Positions 23,930-35,825 of a stretch of 64,000 bases of DNA are shown here, one piece after another. The position numbers and the translations under genes were made by a program. The DNA is taken from contig SRSI01000014.1 of assembly GCA_005656395.1 (NCBI GenBank), positions 248,001 to 312,000 of the forward strand, written 5' to 3'. The notes below the pieces were generated by a model that saw only the letters and a list, made by a program, of their open reading frames with translations, did not search any database and had not been told where the DNA came from. Position 1 is the first letter of the stretch. Each line of letters starts with the position of its first letter. This stretch comes from Strongyloides papillosus. Taxonomy: Eukaryota > Nematoda > Chromadorea > Rhabditida > Strongyloididae.

Positions 23930-24843
23930 ATTAATAAATTATATTAAATAATAATTATAGATTACATTGATGGTAACATTATTTAAAGTTATCTATCTAC
24001 GTGCCTATAAAAACATCCATTTATATTCAAAATTTTTAATATAAAATTAATATTCTATTTATAGTTTTAATTTTTTGTTCAAACCGCAATTCAAGTGATT
24101 TGTAAATTTTATTTGAATTACAGGTATATTATTATGAAATTTATAATTATAACTTCAGAACATAAAGAATATTCAAATAAAGAAATTGATAACTGTTTAG
24201 AAAATTTATCTCATTGAATATATAGTTTTCAAATGTTGTATGGTTAAAAAATAAGAAATTTAATGCTGCTTTTATCATAGGTCTTCTCAAAATTAACAAA
24301 TTTAATAAATAAATATCAAAGGATGCATTTTGCTAGCTAGAGGAGGTGGATCAACTTCAGACATTTGTGGCGAAATTGTCCAAGTTGAAGACCAAGGTGT
24401 TGTTGCAGTTTTTACTAAAAAATCAAAGTGACATGTTCCGAAATATTAAATAAAGTCAGACGAAGAGTATGTCTACGCTGGTGATGATAAATTAATTTAA
24501 ATTTTGCATATAATCTGTCTTTTGTGGTTTATATTGTTTAATTTCAATAAATGTACTGGATGGTGTAATTGAAGAGTATGTCTCACTCTCGAAATCATCA
24601 ACTAATAAATTGAATGTTAGTGCATGATCTTTAATGAATATTGCTATGAATTGATAAGTATATGAAATAACAAGCATAGAAAGTTCTACTGCCATTAACA
24701 GAACCTTGTTTCTGAAAAATATTCAAGAAGATCTTATTCATATTAAAAAAAACAATATTTATAACTAATAATTTATTATGAAAACCGCTTATACATGATC
24801 TTTAATATAAGTAGACTAATTTTACATTTTGACATATATTAAA
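23930..24843. other. Spacer between two convergent PTP pseudogenes, with coding debris
   Basis: AT-rich. On the plus strand about 24,325-24,490 a coding-like stretch (GGGSTSDICGEIVQVEDQG and an acidic tail) is broken by a stop and a frameshift. On the minus strand a 67-residue frame (24695-24492) is open but unrecognised. Neither has an identifiable family. Confidence 0.4.
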
Positions 24844-27800
24844 TTATTTTTTTTGTTTGTTTTCAATTCTTTCTCTTTTTATAAACACATTTTCAGCTAT
24901 TTCCAAAAAATTTGTATAGGCCTCTGAATCCATATCAATAATTTCATTCTTGTGATGCTCGAAACTACCAAAAGAGACAAAGACAAATGATAAATCTCTG
25001 GACAGCCAAGATACCTATGTTCCCTAAGACACCTCAATCTTTCAAACAGGATCGAAGGTCGGGAATAATCTATGGTATCAATCATATATATTATTAGTGC
25101 AAGAGTTCCAGTTCTTCCAACTCCTGCACTACAATGTATTGCTAATAATCATCAGTACGCAAACTGATGATTCTCTTATATAGCGAGTAGATACTCATAT
25201 GTTCGGATGGGATATCTAAAAGAAAATAATTATAAAACAATTGTTTTTATGATTTAAACTTACTCTTTTTCAGGGCCATCCTTGGTAGTGGAGAATGGTG
25301 AATTTCATTTCGGAATCATCTTTTTTATTTTTAAGGTGACATTCCGTTTTCAGTGGTAAAGTCCTTATCCAACCCTTGAAGTTATTTTTGAAAACGCAAA
25401 AATTAGAAGTTTCAAAAACTGATGCTGCTCAGGAAAATTAGGGGACCCATTTTTTTGCGAAGCATCAGCTTCTTCAGGCTTGACTAAGATAATAACAACA
25501 GTTACTTTATATCTTAGGATCATATCAAGCATGTCATCGATTTGTATCAACAAGTGGTGCCTAAAACAAAGTAAATTTTAATAATATTGATGTTAGAACC
25601 TCTACCTGACATAAAATCAGTTTCCTCTCTTTGTTGTTTTTGGTGGTGTATTCAAACTTATTAGCATGAATAAAACTATCTTTATCCGTTTCAGGTTTTC
25701 CATTAACAGTGATCCCAGTTGAGTCAAGACATTGAACGATTTTATAGCGACACCTCTTTTTGTCTTTACCTCCTTCAAAATTATCAATTGCATTTTGGAA
25801 TCGATTGCAGCGATAAGAGATTATATAAGGGTCAATTCTTCCTAGCGTATAAATGCTTGATTTACATTCGTATATTTTTCCTTTATCTACGATGTTGACA
25901 AAATTAAGGACTCCTCTAATTTACCACCCATTTGTTCTCTGCGTTTCAAATAATCATAAAAGTAGTTGTCATAACTGGACATAAAATCGGAACGACGAGT
26001 TGAGAAGTCAACTAGAATCTTATTATTAAAGAATGTTGTTACGAGAGCTTTAATGATATAAGCAAACTCGTATGATACCAAGTTTCCTCCGTAACGTTTA
26101 TCACGTATACTTTTAATAATTCTCAAAGGACAATAACTTTCATTGTCAGACTTCAATGCATCGTATATACATGCGAATAGGTAAGCATGTATACACGGGC
26201 TCCAGTTCCTTGTGATGAGTGAATGAGTATGTTCTTCTTTGGAGCAGCCTTTAAAATTTCTTGGTAGATACTGACAAATTGAAGATCCGATTGAGGTATA
26301 TCATTTTCTTTCCAATTAAAAGCATGATATATGTTTAGACTTTTTGATTCACCTCCTTTTTTTTCTAACAATATTTGGTATCCTGTGATGGAGAGAACAT
26401 TCACTTGGATCTTTTTGTAATGGGCAACAGTAATGTCTCCATATGTACGTTTGTCTGATTTCCAATATAGATCTTTTGAAATTCCATCATTCTCTTCGGA
26501 CTGTTTGTCATAAATGATTGCAATTACCGTTGCAATAGCCTCCTCATAAATCATTTGCCAGAATGAACATTGATTATCTTTTCTTGGACCCTAAAATGAT
26601 AAAATTGTGTTATTTTATTTTTTTAAACTTACATCAGAAAGGATATATCTTCTTTCCTCTGAATCAGTGTAGACATAGTGGGCCTGCAGTTTTCCTGGGT
26701 AAATTTTTATGGCATTCAACTATGTATCATCAAAAATATTACTAACTATAATGTCCACTTCATCATCTGTTTTTTATGGCTTTAAGAAAAGCTGGATGTA
26801 ACGTTTTTAAAGATAAGTACTCTTTGTCCCTTATAGCCATGCAGTAATTATCAAATGACTGATTTTGTAAGGTTATTCCAGAAGACGTACACATTAGGGT
26901 ACTTTTTCTTGTTTTTTTAACATTTTGAGGAATGGACTTAATAATTTGATGTATATAATTTTTAGAGAAAAAGACAGGATAAATAAGACAAGAAGGATGA
27001 CTCCAACAATTAACAAGATAGCGTAAAAGTTTCCAACTTTATCCGACAATTTTTCATACAAAGACTTATTGCTTTCCTGCTTTTCTTTATGGATCTTATG
27101 TTTTTCTTCTTGCCATTTTTTTTTCACCTCCTCTTTTCTCTTCTGTCTTTTTTCCTTATCTTTTTCTAATGCATCAAATTTCAACCTAATACTTTCGTTT
27201 TTTCTTTTTTGATCCTCAAAAATTTTTTTTTCTTCTCTTTCTTCAATCGAAGCAATCGTGTCCTCATTAACAAACTTCGTTGTAGTTGTGATGCTCCCAT
27301 CCAGAGTTTTATATGTACAACTTATTGTTGTTTTGCCATCTTCCTTTTCATCAAAGATTACAGATTCCTTATCAATTTTAAATTTTCCTTTTATGCCATC
27401 AGTAGTATTCAAGGTTTGATAACTTTCTTTTGTCCCATTATAATCAACTTTGTCCAGGTATCCAACGTTCAAGTAGTACAGAGAACAATTTGGTTTTATG
27501 GAGGTATTGTTTTTAAAGTATGGTTGAATTTCTTCTTTAATTATAAGGTTTTTTTCAGAAGGGCCAAAGTAGTATTGTTTCGATATTGTATGATTACCAT
27601 TTTTAATGGAGAATAATATATTAATTCTAACTATCTCATATCCATTTATAATAAAATTTGTTGTTATTGATGTAGTGGAATTTTCAATAACTTTAGGTTT
27701 TTCATCAACATATCTCATTCTTGTTAAAGTTATTTTTTCTCCCCCATAATATTCTACATTTCCACCCATGTCAAGAACTACGCTAATTGTCTGTTGGTCT

Positions 27801-28547
27801 CTTTCCTCTACATTTATTTTATGTAAATCTCCAATTTTCGGTGCCTCTGAGGTAGATTCATAAGGTTTTATTAGAATAGTTGGAGTATCACCATATATCA
27901 TAATAATTCCGCATGGTTCTTTAATCTTTTCACTATTATTGAATTTGTCAAAATAATAGAACATTTGATTAACATAAAGATTTGGCATGTTTTTATATTC
28001 CTTCATTAATAAAAAGCCACCTTCTCTCTCACTTCCGAAAATTGTGTGATTTTTAGATGACATATCGCAATTTTTCATGTTTTGGTGAAATTTCCGAAAT
28101 TCTTGACTGTTGTTCCATAAAGTTCCAATTGTCAGTACCATTTTTTCCACATAACATTAAAAATCCATTGTTTTTTCCTTGATAGATCCCTCGTTATTCC
28201 TGATAATAACTGTACTACATGTAATTTTTGTTTGACTAGTTGATTGTCTTAACAAAGGTACCCATGCAAACAATTTTGTAGGATCACGAGATACGCTTTC
28301 TGAATGAAGAATTTCATCAGTAGGAAAAAAACGAATCATTAGGATTTTTGTGAATATATTTAGTATACGGACACTTTACCAGTGCCATATTAGAAAGAGT
28401 TGTGACTCCTAAATCAATCAGAAATGCTGTTTTGTTGGTATCCTCAGGTACATAGGGAAACAGCTTCATACGATGTACTTCTTGAGGCTGTGTTGGAAGT
28501 GGCATCAAAGCCAAAGCAGCACCCAACCAATATAACTTTAAGAACAT
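24844..28547 (-). pseudogene. Receptor-type tyrosine phosphatase with two PTP domains, multiply broken
   Basis: Read on the minus strand it begins with a signal peptide (28547). An ectodomain with many N-glycosylation sites follows (long open stretch 28150-26894), then a Lys/Glu-rich probable coiled coil, one membrane segment (ILLIVGVILLVLFILSF) and two phosphatase domains. D1 carries the motif IHSSQGTGA at 26205-26221, with Ser (codon 26216-26218) for the nucleophile Cys and Ala for the Arg. D2 carries a canonical HCSAGVGRTG (Cys codon 25131-25133) but WP-Glu instead of WPD. Frameshifts or stops lie near 28,325, 28,157, 26,893, 26,790, 26,195, 25,860, 25,540 and 24,990. A clean intron remains at 26,591-26,632. 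The C-terminal stop is at 24844. Confidence 0.8.
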
Positions 28548-30889
28548 TGTAGGTGATTTTTGTTAAAAATCTATTCATTAAATCATATTTTTCACAAACA
28601 AATTTTGATTATAACACTACATTATATTCAAATATTCAGTAAAATTATCATAAATATTACTTGTGATACAATTTTATATTCAAAAATTTTTAATTTGAAC
28701 TAACAATGTTATAAAGCTACATTAAAGTGTATAGGCAAGAAGAAATGGAACAATAATTATGGTGATTTATCGATGATTTGTCACATCTATAATATTTAAA
28801 TTTATCAACTCTAGAATTAGGGGGTCTTTTTGCACTTTCAATTTGTATCATATTCACAAATTGGCTTTAACCTATTTCTGATGTTTTTAAGAGCGATTTT
28901 TTTTAACAATTCTAATTTAAATTTCAACGTAATGTTAGCAAATGACTCTGATATTTTTAGATGATATGTGATAAGTGCATGTGGAAAAAAATAGTCGGCT
29001 GCCAACAAAATGGTGCATCTCAAAATAAGCCTAAATGCATACCACCGACAAGATTGTTTTTCAAAATAAAAAATTCAAAGATTTTAAATTTCTTTATTCA
29101 TGAAAAAATTTAAATTCCTATTTAAATGGTAAATAAAAGCATTGGTAGGTTTCTATATTTCCCAAAAGAGAAATTCAAAATTTTGAAGGTATTATATAAT
29201 TGAAATTGTTTTTCAAGATAACTATTCCAAAGCAACTCAATATGATATAATTAAAGAGATAAAGTCTTGGAGGCATATGGAGATCTTTGGTTGGGAACAT
29301 AAAAGTCAACATTTGGAGTTTTTGTATCTAAAGTTTGTAAAAGATTGCTTGTTGTAAAGGTTGGAATTAAATCAGTAAACCTTCTTAAAGGATCGATTTT
29401 GTTCATTGTAAAAGCTGGTAAGGCATCATGTGTTTTAAAAATTCTGTTGGAAGCTGCTTCTATGAGATCAATTAGTGAAAGGATGGTTACAATTAATTTG
29501 AATCAATCTTATGATCAACTTATAAATGTAAAAAGGTTCAGTAAGTCCCCTGATTGTAGTTGATGCTTAATGTTTTATTCTAATTTTTAGAAGAAAGAAT
29601 AAAAGTATAGGGAGAAATTGTTAAAGCTTCTGAAAGCAATGTTGAAAGGGGATAAATTCTAATTTCTTAATCTTACTATTAGATATGTAAAAAGATTGTT
29701 ATTACTTATTAACTACTTTTTAAATAATGCTATATGTATTTTAGAATGTTTTGTGGAGTGATCTGATACCTTGTCTTCAAAATACAGATTTTTGTCAGAT
29801 TTCAATATTTGTCTGAGTGAAGAATTTACTTGGCTATCAGTATATTAAAATTGTTAGTGATGAAAATTACCATTTATAAAAATCAAGAGTCAAATTTTAC
29901 TTTACATTGTTGCAAATCTATAACAGGAAAAATAAGAAGATAAATATCGTCTTGAACATCACCCTTTTTAAACTCAACCGATTTCTATGAGCAAATAACC
30001 AAAAGATGTGGCCTTTTCCTAACTTGAAGGGGAAATTTGTTTCAGATATTTTGTCTAGAACTAATTTAATTATCTTTAAAAAACATCACCATTTTTATAG
30101 ATTTGTCTCTTTTGAAAAACTTCTAAAAATTAAGGAAGTAAAGTAATTTTGTGGCTCATTTGAAGAACCCAATACCATGATAAAATGGAAACTCTATATT
30201 TTTAAGATTGATTAATATTTGGTCAAGCCCTAAACAAAGAATGGGAGTAGTCTTTATAAAAAAATTTAAAGTAGAGTGCGTTGAAAGCTTAAACATTACC
30301 ATGCGGAAGCATGATCACTGGCTGGCATTGGTAATTTATAAGAAAAGTTAGATCAGAAGCCCTGAGAAATTAAAGAAACAAAAAATATGTTATTTTGAGA
30401 CACAGAAGAAACTTTAATATTATTTTTTACAATATTTTTATCAAATAATTTGACATTTTTTCATGAGATTGTCTCCAATAACCATAATATATATATTTTA
30501 TGGACTCTTGTTGTCTTTCATAAATTTACTCATATTCGACGTGGTTTTTAAACAATTCATTGTAATAGGAGGTATTATTCTTTCTAGAACGTTTATTTTT
30601 ATTGAGAATTCAAATTTTTAACAAAGCATACGGAATTTTTTTGTTATAAAATGCTTGAATTATTTTTAAAGATCAGTAAAAAGTATTTATAATTTAAAAA
30701 TAAGATTAAAAAATAGATCAATTACACAAATATTTTATTTTTCGTTAAAAAAAGTTACAAATGTAAAAAATATTAAATTAAAATTATTATTTAATGAACA
30801 TTTAGAGGTATGTTCGTGTTTTTTAGTATTTTCAAAGAAATAATATCCACTTATCAACAAGAATATTGTGAAGTCAATGCAGCAGCTAT
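28548..30889. other. Gene-poor spacer with one coding-like relic
   Basis: About 28,560-28,900 is homologous to 32,370-32,700, so the ectodomain duplication includes the 5' flank. Around 29,330-29,560 (plus) a 72-residue frame with an aliphatic, coding-like composition is open but unrecognised and lacks a convincing start. The rest is AT-rich with no gene, RNA or terminator that I can support. Confidence 0.45.
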
Positions 30890-32361
30890 CATTATTACAT
30901 CTGTAAAAGAAATAATAAAAATAGCATAGAAACTCCTATTACAGTTCTGGATCTTTTGATGGCATTATTTCCCACACTCTTCGCCTATTTTTTCACTGTT
31001 TTGGACCTTGGTGTTGCAGGTGTACTGAAGACTCTTGTATCATTGGGAACCTGTTGCGTATTACTGCCAGATCCCACAATCCTATTCATCTTAACAAATA
31101 TTGTGGTAGTTGTGATACTTCCATTTAGAGTTTTATAATTACAACTTATTGTTGTTTTCCCATCTTAATTTTCACCAAAAAATACGGATTTTTCAATTTC
31201 TTTAAATTTCCCTGTTATACCGTCAGTAGAATTCAAAGTTTGATAATTTTCTTTAGTTCTATTATAGTCGACTTTGTCCATTTTGACCAACATTATAGTA
31301 ATAAAAAGGTTAATTTTGCCTTATAGAGGTATCATCTTGAAAGTATAATTTGATTTCTTCTTTGGTTGTATAGTTTTTTGGGGTAAGACGTAACTTGTAT
31401 CTCTTTGATATTTTCTTATCTTTTTTTATCTGAATAAATATATGACAATTCTACTATTTCATATCCATTTTTAATAAAAGTGGATGTTATTGATGTGTTC
31501 GAGTTTTCAATAACTTGATGTCTCCTTCAATATATTTCATTTTTGTTAGAGTCATTTGTTTTCCCCGATAGCATCTTAAATTTTCACCCATAACAAGCAT
31601 AACATAAATGGTTTGTTAATCTGTTTCAGCTGTATATATTCTTAGTATATCCTCAATTCTCGGTGCTTCAGAGATAAGTCCATAAGCTAGCAATTTAATT
31701 TCTGGAAGTTTACCAAATATCTGCCATATTCCGAATAGCTTTTTAATACTTTCAGTTTTATTTTGCCTTTCAAAATAATAAAACCGTTGATTAAAATAAA
31801 AATTCTTAAACCTTTTTTGATCCATAACAATGTAACACCATCTTATCTTTTGCTGGCGAAAATTATTAGACTACTAGTTGGTAAACCACACTTTGGATGT
31901 TTTGGCGAAAATTCCTCAGTAGCTCCTTCTCGTATCACGAATTCCACATCATCAGTACCGTTTTTCTACAAAACATTAAAAATTCAATATACATTATTGC
32001 CTGGTCCGGTATTAGGATTAGCTAAATTTACTCCACATGTATAATTTGTTGGTTTATTAAGCTTCTTAAGTAAAGATATCCAATTAAACAATAAAGAGGG
32101 AACTGTTCTTTCAAATAATGCAACTTCGCCCATATATGCCATGAACACATCAGCTGTATTTTTGTATATGTATCCATTTTCTAACATTTTACCGCTATCA
32201 TATCAGAATTAGTTATTGCTTCTTAATCATTAGAAAATGTGGTTCCGTCGATATTCTCGGGTACATAGGGAAAACAAATCCTTACGATGCAATCCTTGAA
32301 TCTGTGTTGAAAGTGGCATCAGAGCCAAATAACCAACCAATTTAAATAATCTTAACAACAT
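30890..32361 (-). pseudogene. Decayed duplicate of the receptor-PTP ectodomain
   Basis: Begins at 32361 with the same start context as the 28,547 gene. Shared fragments include KNGTD after an intron-like GTATAT...TGTAG at about 32,000-31,970, FYYF, SEAPRI and TLNGSITTTT. A hydrophobic segment (VIGVSMLFLLFLL) lies near 30,920-30,950. The PTP domains are absent, so the copy is either truncated or always encoded only an ectodomain plus anchor. Frameshifts and stops occur throughout. Confidence 0.7.
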
Positions 32362-33351
32362 TGTGGGCGATTTTGTGTAAAAAATCTACTCATTATATCA
32401 TAACTTTTTCATATTAAATCTGGATATAACACTATATTATTTTCAATAAAACTTTTAATAATATTATCGTTAGTAAGTGTTTATTCAATTTTATGTTAAA
32501 AAATTTTAAATTAAAAGCAACGACGTTATAACATGACAATAAAATATTTAGGAAAGAAGAAGTGAGCCACTTATTGAGGTGATGATTTGTAAATTTATCA
32601 AATTCGAATTCTATCAACATTAGAATTGGGGGTCTTTCACATTTTTCAATTTGCATGTGATACAAAAATTTGTTGGAACAATTTATTGTATTTTTACTAC
32701 AATTATGATTTGAATTTTAAAATAACATTAGTAAATACCTTTGACATAATTTTATGATAATAAAAGTAAAAATTTCTAGTATTTTCCTCAAAAAAACGAC
32801 AATAGCAGCGTCAGATAAATCCTATCAAAGATTACTATATTCTATAGATACATGTAAAGCTACACTAGCCCTATTGGGTTAGTATGTATTTACCTTCTTA
32901 GAAATACAGTAAATACACACAAGCCCAATGAGGCCGGTGTACCTTAAGCCATTTTAAAAAGATAATTTTGAAAAATATGACAAAAAATATCGAGTTGTAT
33001 GAATCTCTTTCCTGGAATGGACTTCAGTTTCTCCTGAAGACGGTAAGTTTAATCTGAGTCTATTATGTAAACTTAGGGTTATTAGCATTTTGTATGAAGC
33101 ACGTTAAATGTCAAAATTTGCCTTCACTTTCTGTGATTGAATAAGATAATACCAATATTCAAATCAAATTATTAACGATATATATTTTATGACTATAATT
33201 CTCAAGAATATTATACGCAAAATTATGTATTAAACAAATTAATTTTTAATATAAACATAAATTATTGTGAAATAAAACATTTCATTCTCATTTAACGAGG
33301 ACTGCTCCACCCAATAATTATTAACCTTCTTAAAGGACCTCATCACTAAAA
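32362..33351. other. Spacer upstream of the conserved gene block
   Basis: AT-rich. The first 340 bases repeat the flank of the 28.5 kb gene. Apart from the hairpin at 32,870-32,933 nothing is recognised. A donor-like GTAAGT at about 33,047 follows a coding-like stretch and could belong to an undetected small exon. Confidence 0.4.
32870..32933. ncRNA. Pre-miRNA-like hairpin
   Basis: Arms of 23 and 24 nt (32870-32892 and 32910-32933) pair at about 21 positions plus one G-U wobble. There is one 1-nt bulge, two mismatches and a 17-nt loop. Its GC content is well above the flanks. Size and geometry fit an animal microRNA precursor; a small foldback transposon remnant is the alternative. No seed family was recognised. 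The strand cannot be decided from the fold alone. Confidence 0.4.
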
Positions 33352-33750
33352 ATGGTAGAAGATTCTATCCCCGATCCCATTCCCGATTCCAACAAAAAAG
33401 GATACATAATTGGTGGAGCGATATCTGCAGTAATTCTAGTCATGATTGCCATTCTTATCTGTATTATCATAAGGAAGAATAAACAATGTTGCGTGAAGAG
33501 AAAGAAAGGAGGAATCGTATCTGAGTCATTGAGTACTTCTAGAAGTGATAAAATAGTACAAATAAAGGTTGTTCCAAAAAATTCAAATAGTTTCAAAGCT
33601 GACAACTTACAGAAAAGCAAATCTGTAACAGGGATCAAATCTGGGCAAATTACTATCCTTAATGCAAAATCAGTCTTTAATGGTAAAGTTGACCCTACGA
33701 AACCTGATGGGACGGTAGTTAAGACAGTTGCCTCTACAACAGCAAAGTAG
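33352..33750 (+). CDS. Small single-pass membrane protein, unknown function
   Basis: A 132-residue single-exon frame. It starts with a short acidic/proline-rich segment (DSIPDPIPDS), followed by one membrane span at about residues 18-40 with a small-residue GGAISA face. A basic stop-transfer (RKNKQCCVKRKK) and a ~85-residue Lys/Ser/Thr-rich cytosolic tail ending STTAK follow. No signal peptide, so a signal-anchor (N-out) topology is likely. No domain is recognised. Codon use is balanced as in the neighbouring real genes, and the minus-strand frame opposite is a shadow. A further upstream exon cannot be excluded. Confidence 0.65.
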   Translation: MVEDSIPDPIPDSNKKGYIIGGAISAVILVMIAILICIIIRKNKQCCVKRKKGGIVSESLSTSRSDKIVQIKVVPKNSNSFKADNLQKSKSVTGIKSGQITILNAKSVFNGKVDPTKPDGTVVKTVASTTAK

Positions 33751-34371
33751 TACTTCACTCCATCCGTAACATGGAATGCTATTTGGACTTATGAAACTGC
33801 AAAAAAATTTTAATTATTATAATAATAAAATAAATTTAATTCTTTTATAAAAATCTTTGTAACTCCATTGAAACTTCATATAAACAGACTATTATTTAAC
33901 TTTTTTATTCATTTGTTTTTCTAAAAACCTTTAATAACAACTCCATCATCAATCACAAACAAAAAAAATCACAAATTCCAAATTAATTTACATACTCCAC
34001 CAGTTACAACACCATCAATCATCCCATCAAAACATTCCTGAAATATTTACAACTCCCAACCACAACAAAACCATCATACCCCTCCAAAAAAACCACTAAA
34101 CTCCACATCAAACAATCTCCAAACCTATGACAGTTCAAAATTCCACATCCAACCTGTCACTCCACAACCCCTCCACCAATTCATCAAACAAACCTAAACA
34201 TAAAACAACACGCATCTCTCTAGCTTCAGGATTATAAATGATGACAACCTCCAACAGGTATAAATAAATTAAACTTTTTTCATTATATCATTTCTCCTTA
34301 AAAAACATTATATTTTTTATCATCCCCCAACCTGCAATAAACTTCTTTTTCATTAATTTACATAACTAATA
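33751..34371. other. Wnt 5' region with a nearly G-free stretch
   Basis: Between about 33,930 and 34,220 the plus strand has only about seven G residues in roughly 290 nt while being rich in C and A (repeated CCAC, CATC, ACAAC). It has no open frame and no clear tandem period. It lies immediately upstream of the Wnt start and may be promoter or 5' leader. A splice-acceptor-like site near the start codon was not found. Confidence 0.6.
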
Positions 34372-35456
34372 ATGCTTCCATTAATCATTACACTAAGTAC
34401 TTTATTTTTAAGTGTCTCACCATTTATGTAAGTTTTTACCCCCTAACTTCATTAATAATAGAGGATAATTTTGTAATTTCTATTTCCAGTTCATTAATAA
34501 ATTTCTACCAATATAATCAACGAAACGGAACGTTAGTTAATTGCGATGATATACCTAATTTGAGTAATCGCCAGAAATTAATTTGTTACAATCATGAAGC
34601 CTCCTTCATTGACATCCTCCAGGGTATTGTTAAATCGAAAAATCAATGTTCAAAATTGTTTGAAAATGATGTTTGGAATTGTAAAGGACACGATGATAGT
34701 AATATCTTTGGTTTTGATGTAAAGAAACTCCAGATAAAGGAGAAGGCTTTTGTTTATGCTTATGCTGCAGCTGCTGCAACCATCTCTGTTGCTAAGGGAT
34801 GTTCGAGGGGTAATAATCCTAGATGTGATTGTGGAAAATTACCTGAAAACGAAATTAACATGGAAGAAAAGTATGGTTTTACTTGGAATGGTTGTTCTGA
34901 TAACATTAAGTATGCTAATAATATCGTCAGAAATTTCTTTGAAGAGCAAAAGAAAGATAATAATAATGATCTTGAGAGTATGATGGACAGTCATAACTTT
35001 ATGATCGGAAGATTAAAAGCTAGAAAAAGCTTCAAGAAAGTTTGCAAATGTCACGGTATCAGTGGATCATGTCAAACAAAAACATGTTGGATGGCTACAA
35101 GTTCAATAGAAGAAATCGGGAAAGACCTAAAATATCTCATGGAATCAGCTAGAATCGTAAGAACACTAAACACCAGAAGCATCGACACCAGAAGCGGAAG
35201 TTTTTCATCCTCCAGAAACCTAGTATACCTCAATCCATTCAACGACTTCTGCACCAAGAATGATACCCTCGGCATAACAGGCATCAAAGGCCGGGAATGT
35301 TTCTCAAAAGACCAATGCAACAACATATGTTGCGGAAGGGGTTTCACTACCCACATGGAGTTAATAGAAGAACAATGTAACTGCAAATTCGAGTATTGTT
35401 GTCAGGTTAAATGTAAACTCTGCAAAAAAATCATTACACGCTACCATTGTAAATAA
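34372..35456 (+). CDS. Wnt family secreted ligand
   Basis: Predicted 340 residues. Exon 1 is 34372-34427 and exon 2 34490-35456. The intron is 34428-34489 (GTAAGT...TTTCCAG). Exon 1 supplies the signal peptide (MLPLIITLSTLFLSVSPF). Wnt hallmarks in order: QC..LF...WNC near residues 60-75; the core CKCHGISGSC with the Ser that is O-acylated in Wnts; a following KTCW; and a Cys-rich C terminus with CCGRGF, CNCKF and paired CC. Wnts act through Frizzled receptors in cell polarity and fate. Length is slightly short for the family. Which of the five nematode Wnts it matches cannot be told by eye. Codon use switches from T/G-ending to C/A-ending within exon 2 at about 35,100. Confidence 0.95.
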
Positions 35457-35825
35457 GTGTATTTCATATATTATTTTTTCTATTATATTTTGATATATTT
35501 TGTAGTATTTATTATTAATTAATAAAATTTAGATAATCAATTATTATAATCAGTTGATGGCTGGGGAAGATATGTCACTTGCATGATAACAAGAGTATAA
35601 TAAGTGGGTAACCGTTAGATGGAACGTTATACCAACAGTTAATTGTGAGATAAAATCTAACAATCGTCAGTTTTAGGTGGTATAGACTGTGAATTTGTTA
35701 AACTGTACTATATTCATGAGAAAAGAGTTATCACTAAAATTTATATTTTTTATATAGCAATTATTACTTAATAAATTTTTTCTAATAAATATAATAATCT
35801 ACATTTCTGAGTATCATTTTTATTT
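35457..35825. other. Spacer between Wnt and TMEM41B genes
   Basis: AT-rich 3' flank of the Wnt gene and 5' flank of the next gene on the same strand. Nothing else is recognised. Confidence 0.5.

Noticed and set aside
27209..27616. 135-residue plus-strand frame rich in Phe
   Set aside because: Antisense of the Lys/Glu-rich coiled coil and ectodomain of the receptor PTP.
29330..29563. 72-residue plus-strand frame as a gene
   Set aside because: Coding-like composition but no recognisable family, start context or splice partners; kept only as a relic in the spacer entry.
30290..30380. Possible tRNA or small RNA (GC-richer patch)
   Set aside because: No cloverleaf, A/B box pair or terminator could be fitted.
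31763..32044. 93-residue plus-strand frame
   Set aside because: Antisense of the duplicated ectodomain relic; no start context or domain.
33330..33758. 142-residue minus-strand frame
   Set aside because: Overlaps the plus-strand membrane-protein gene; hydrophobic only because it mirrors Lys/Asn codons.
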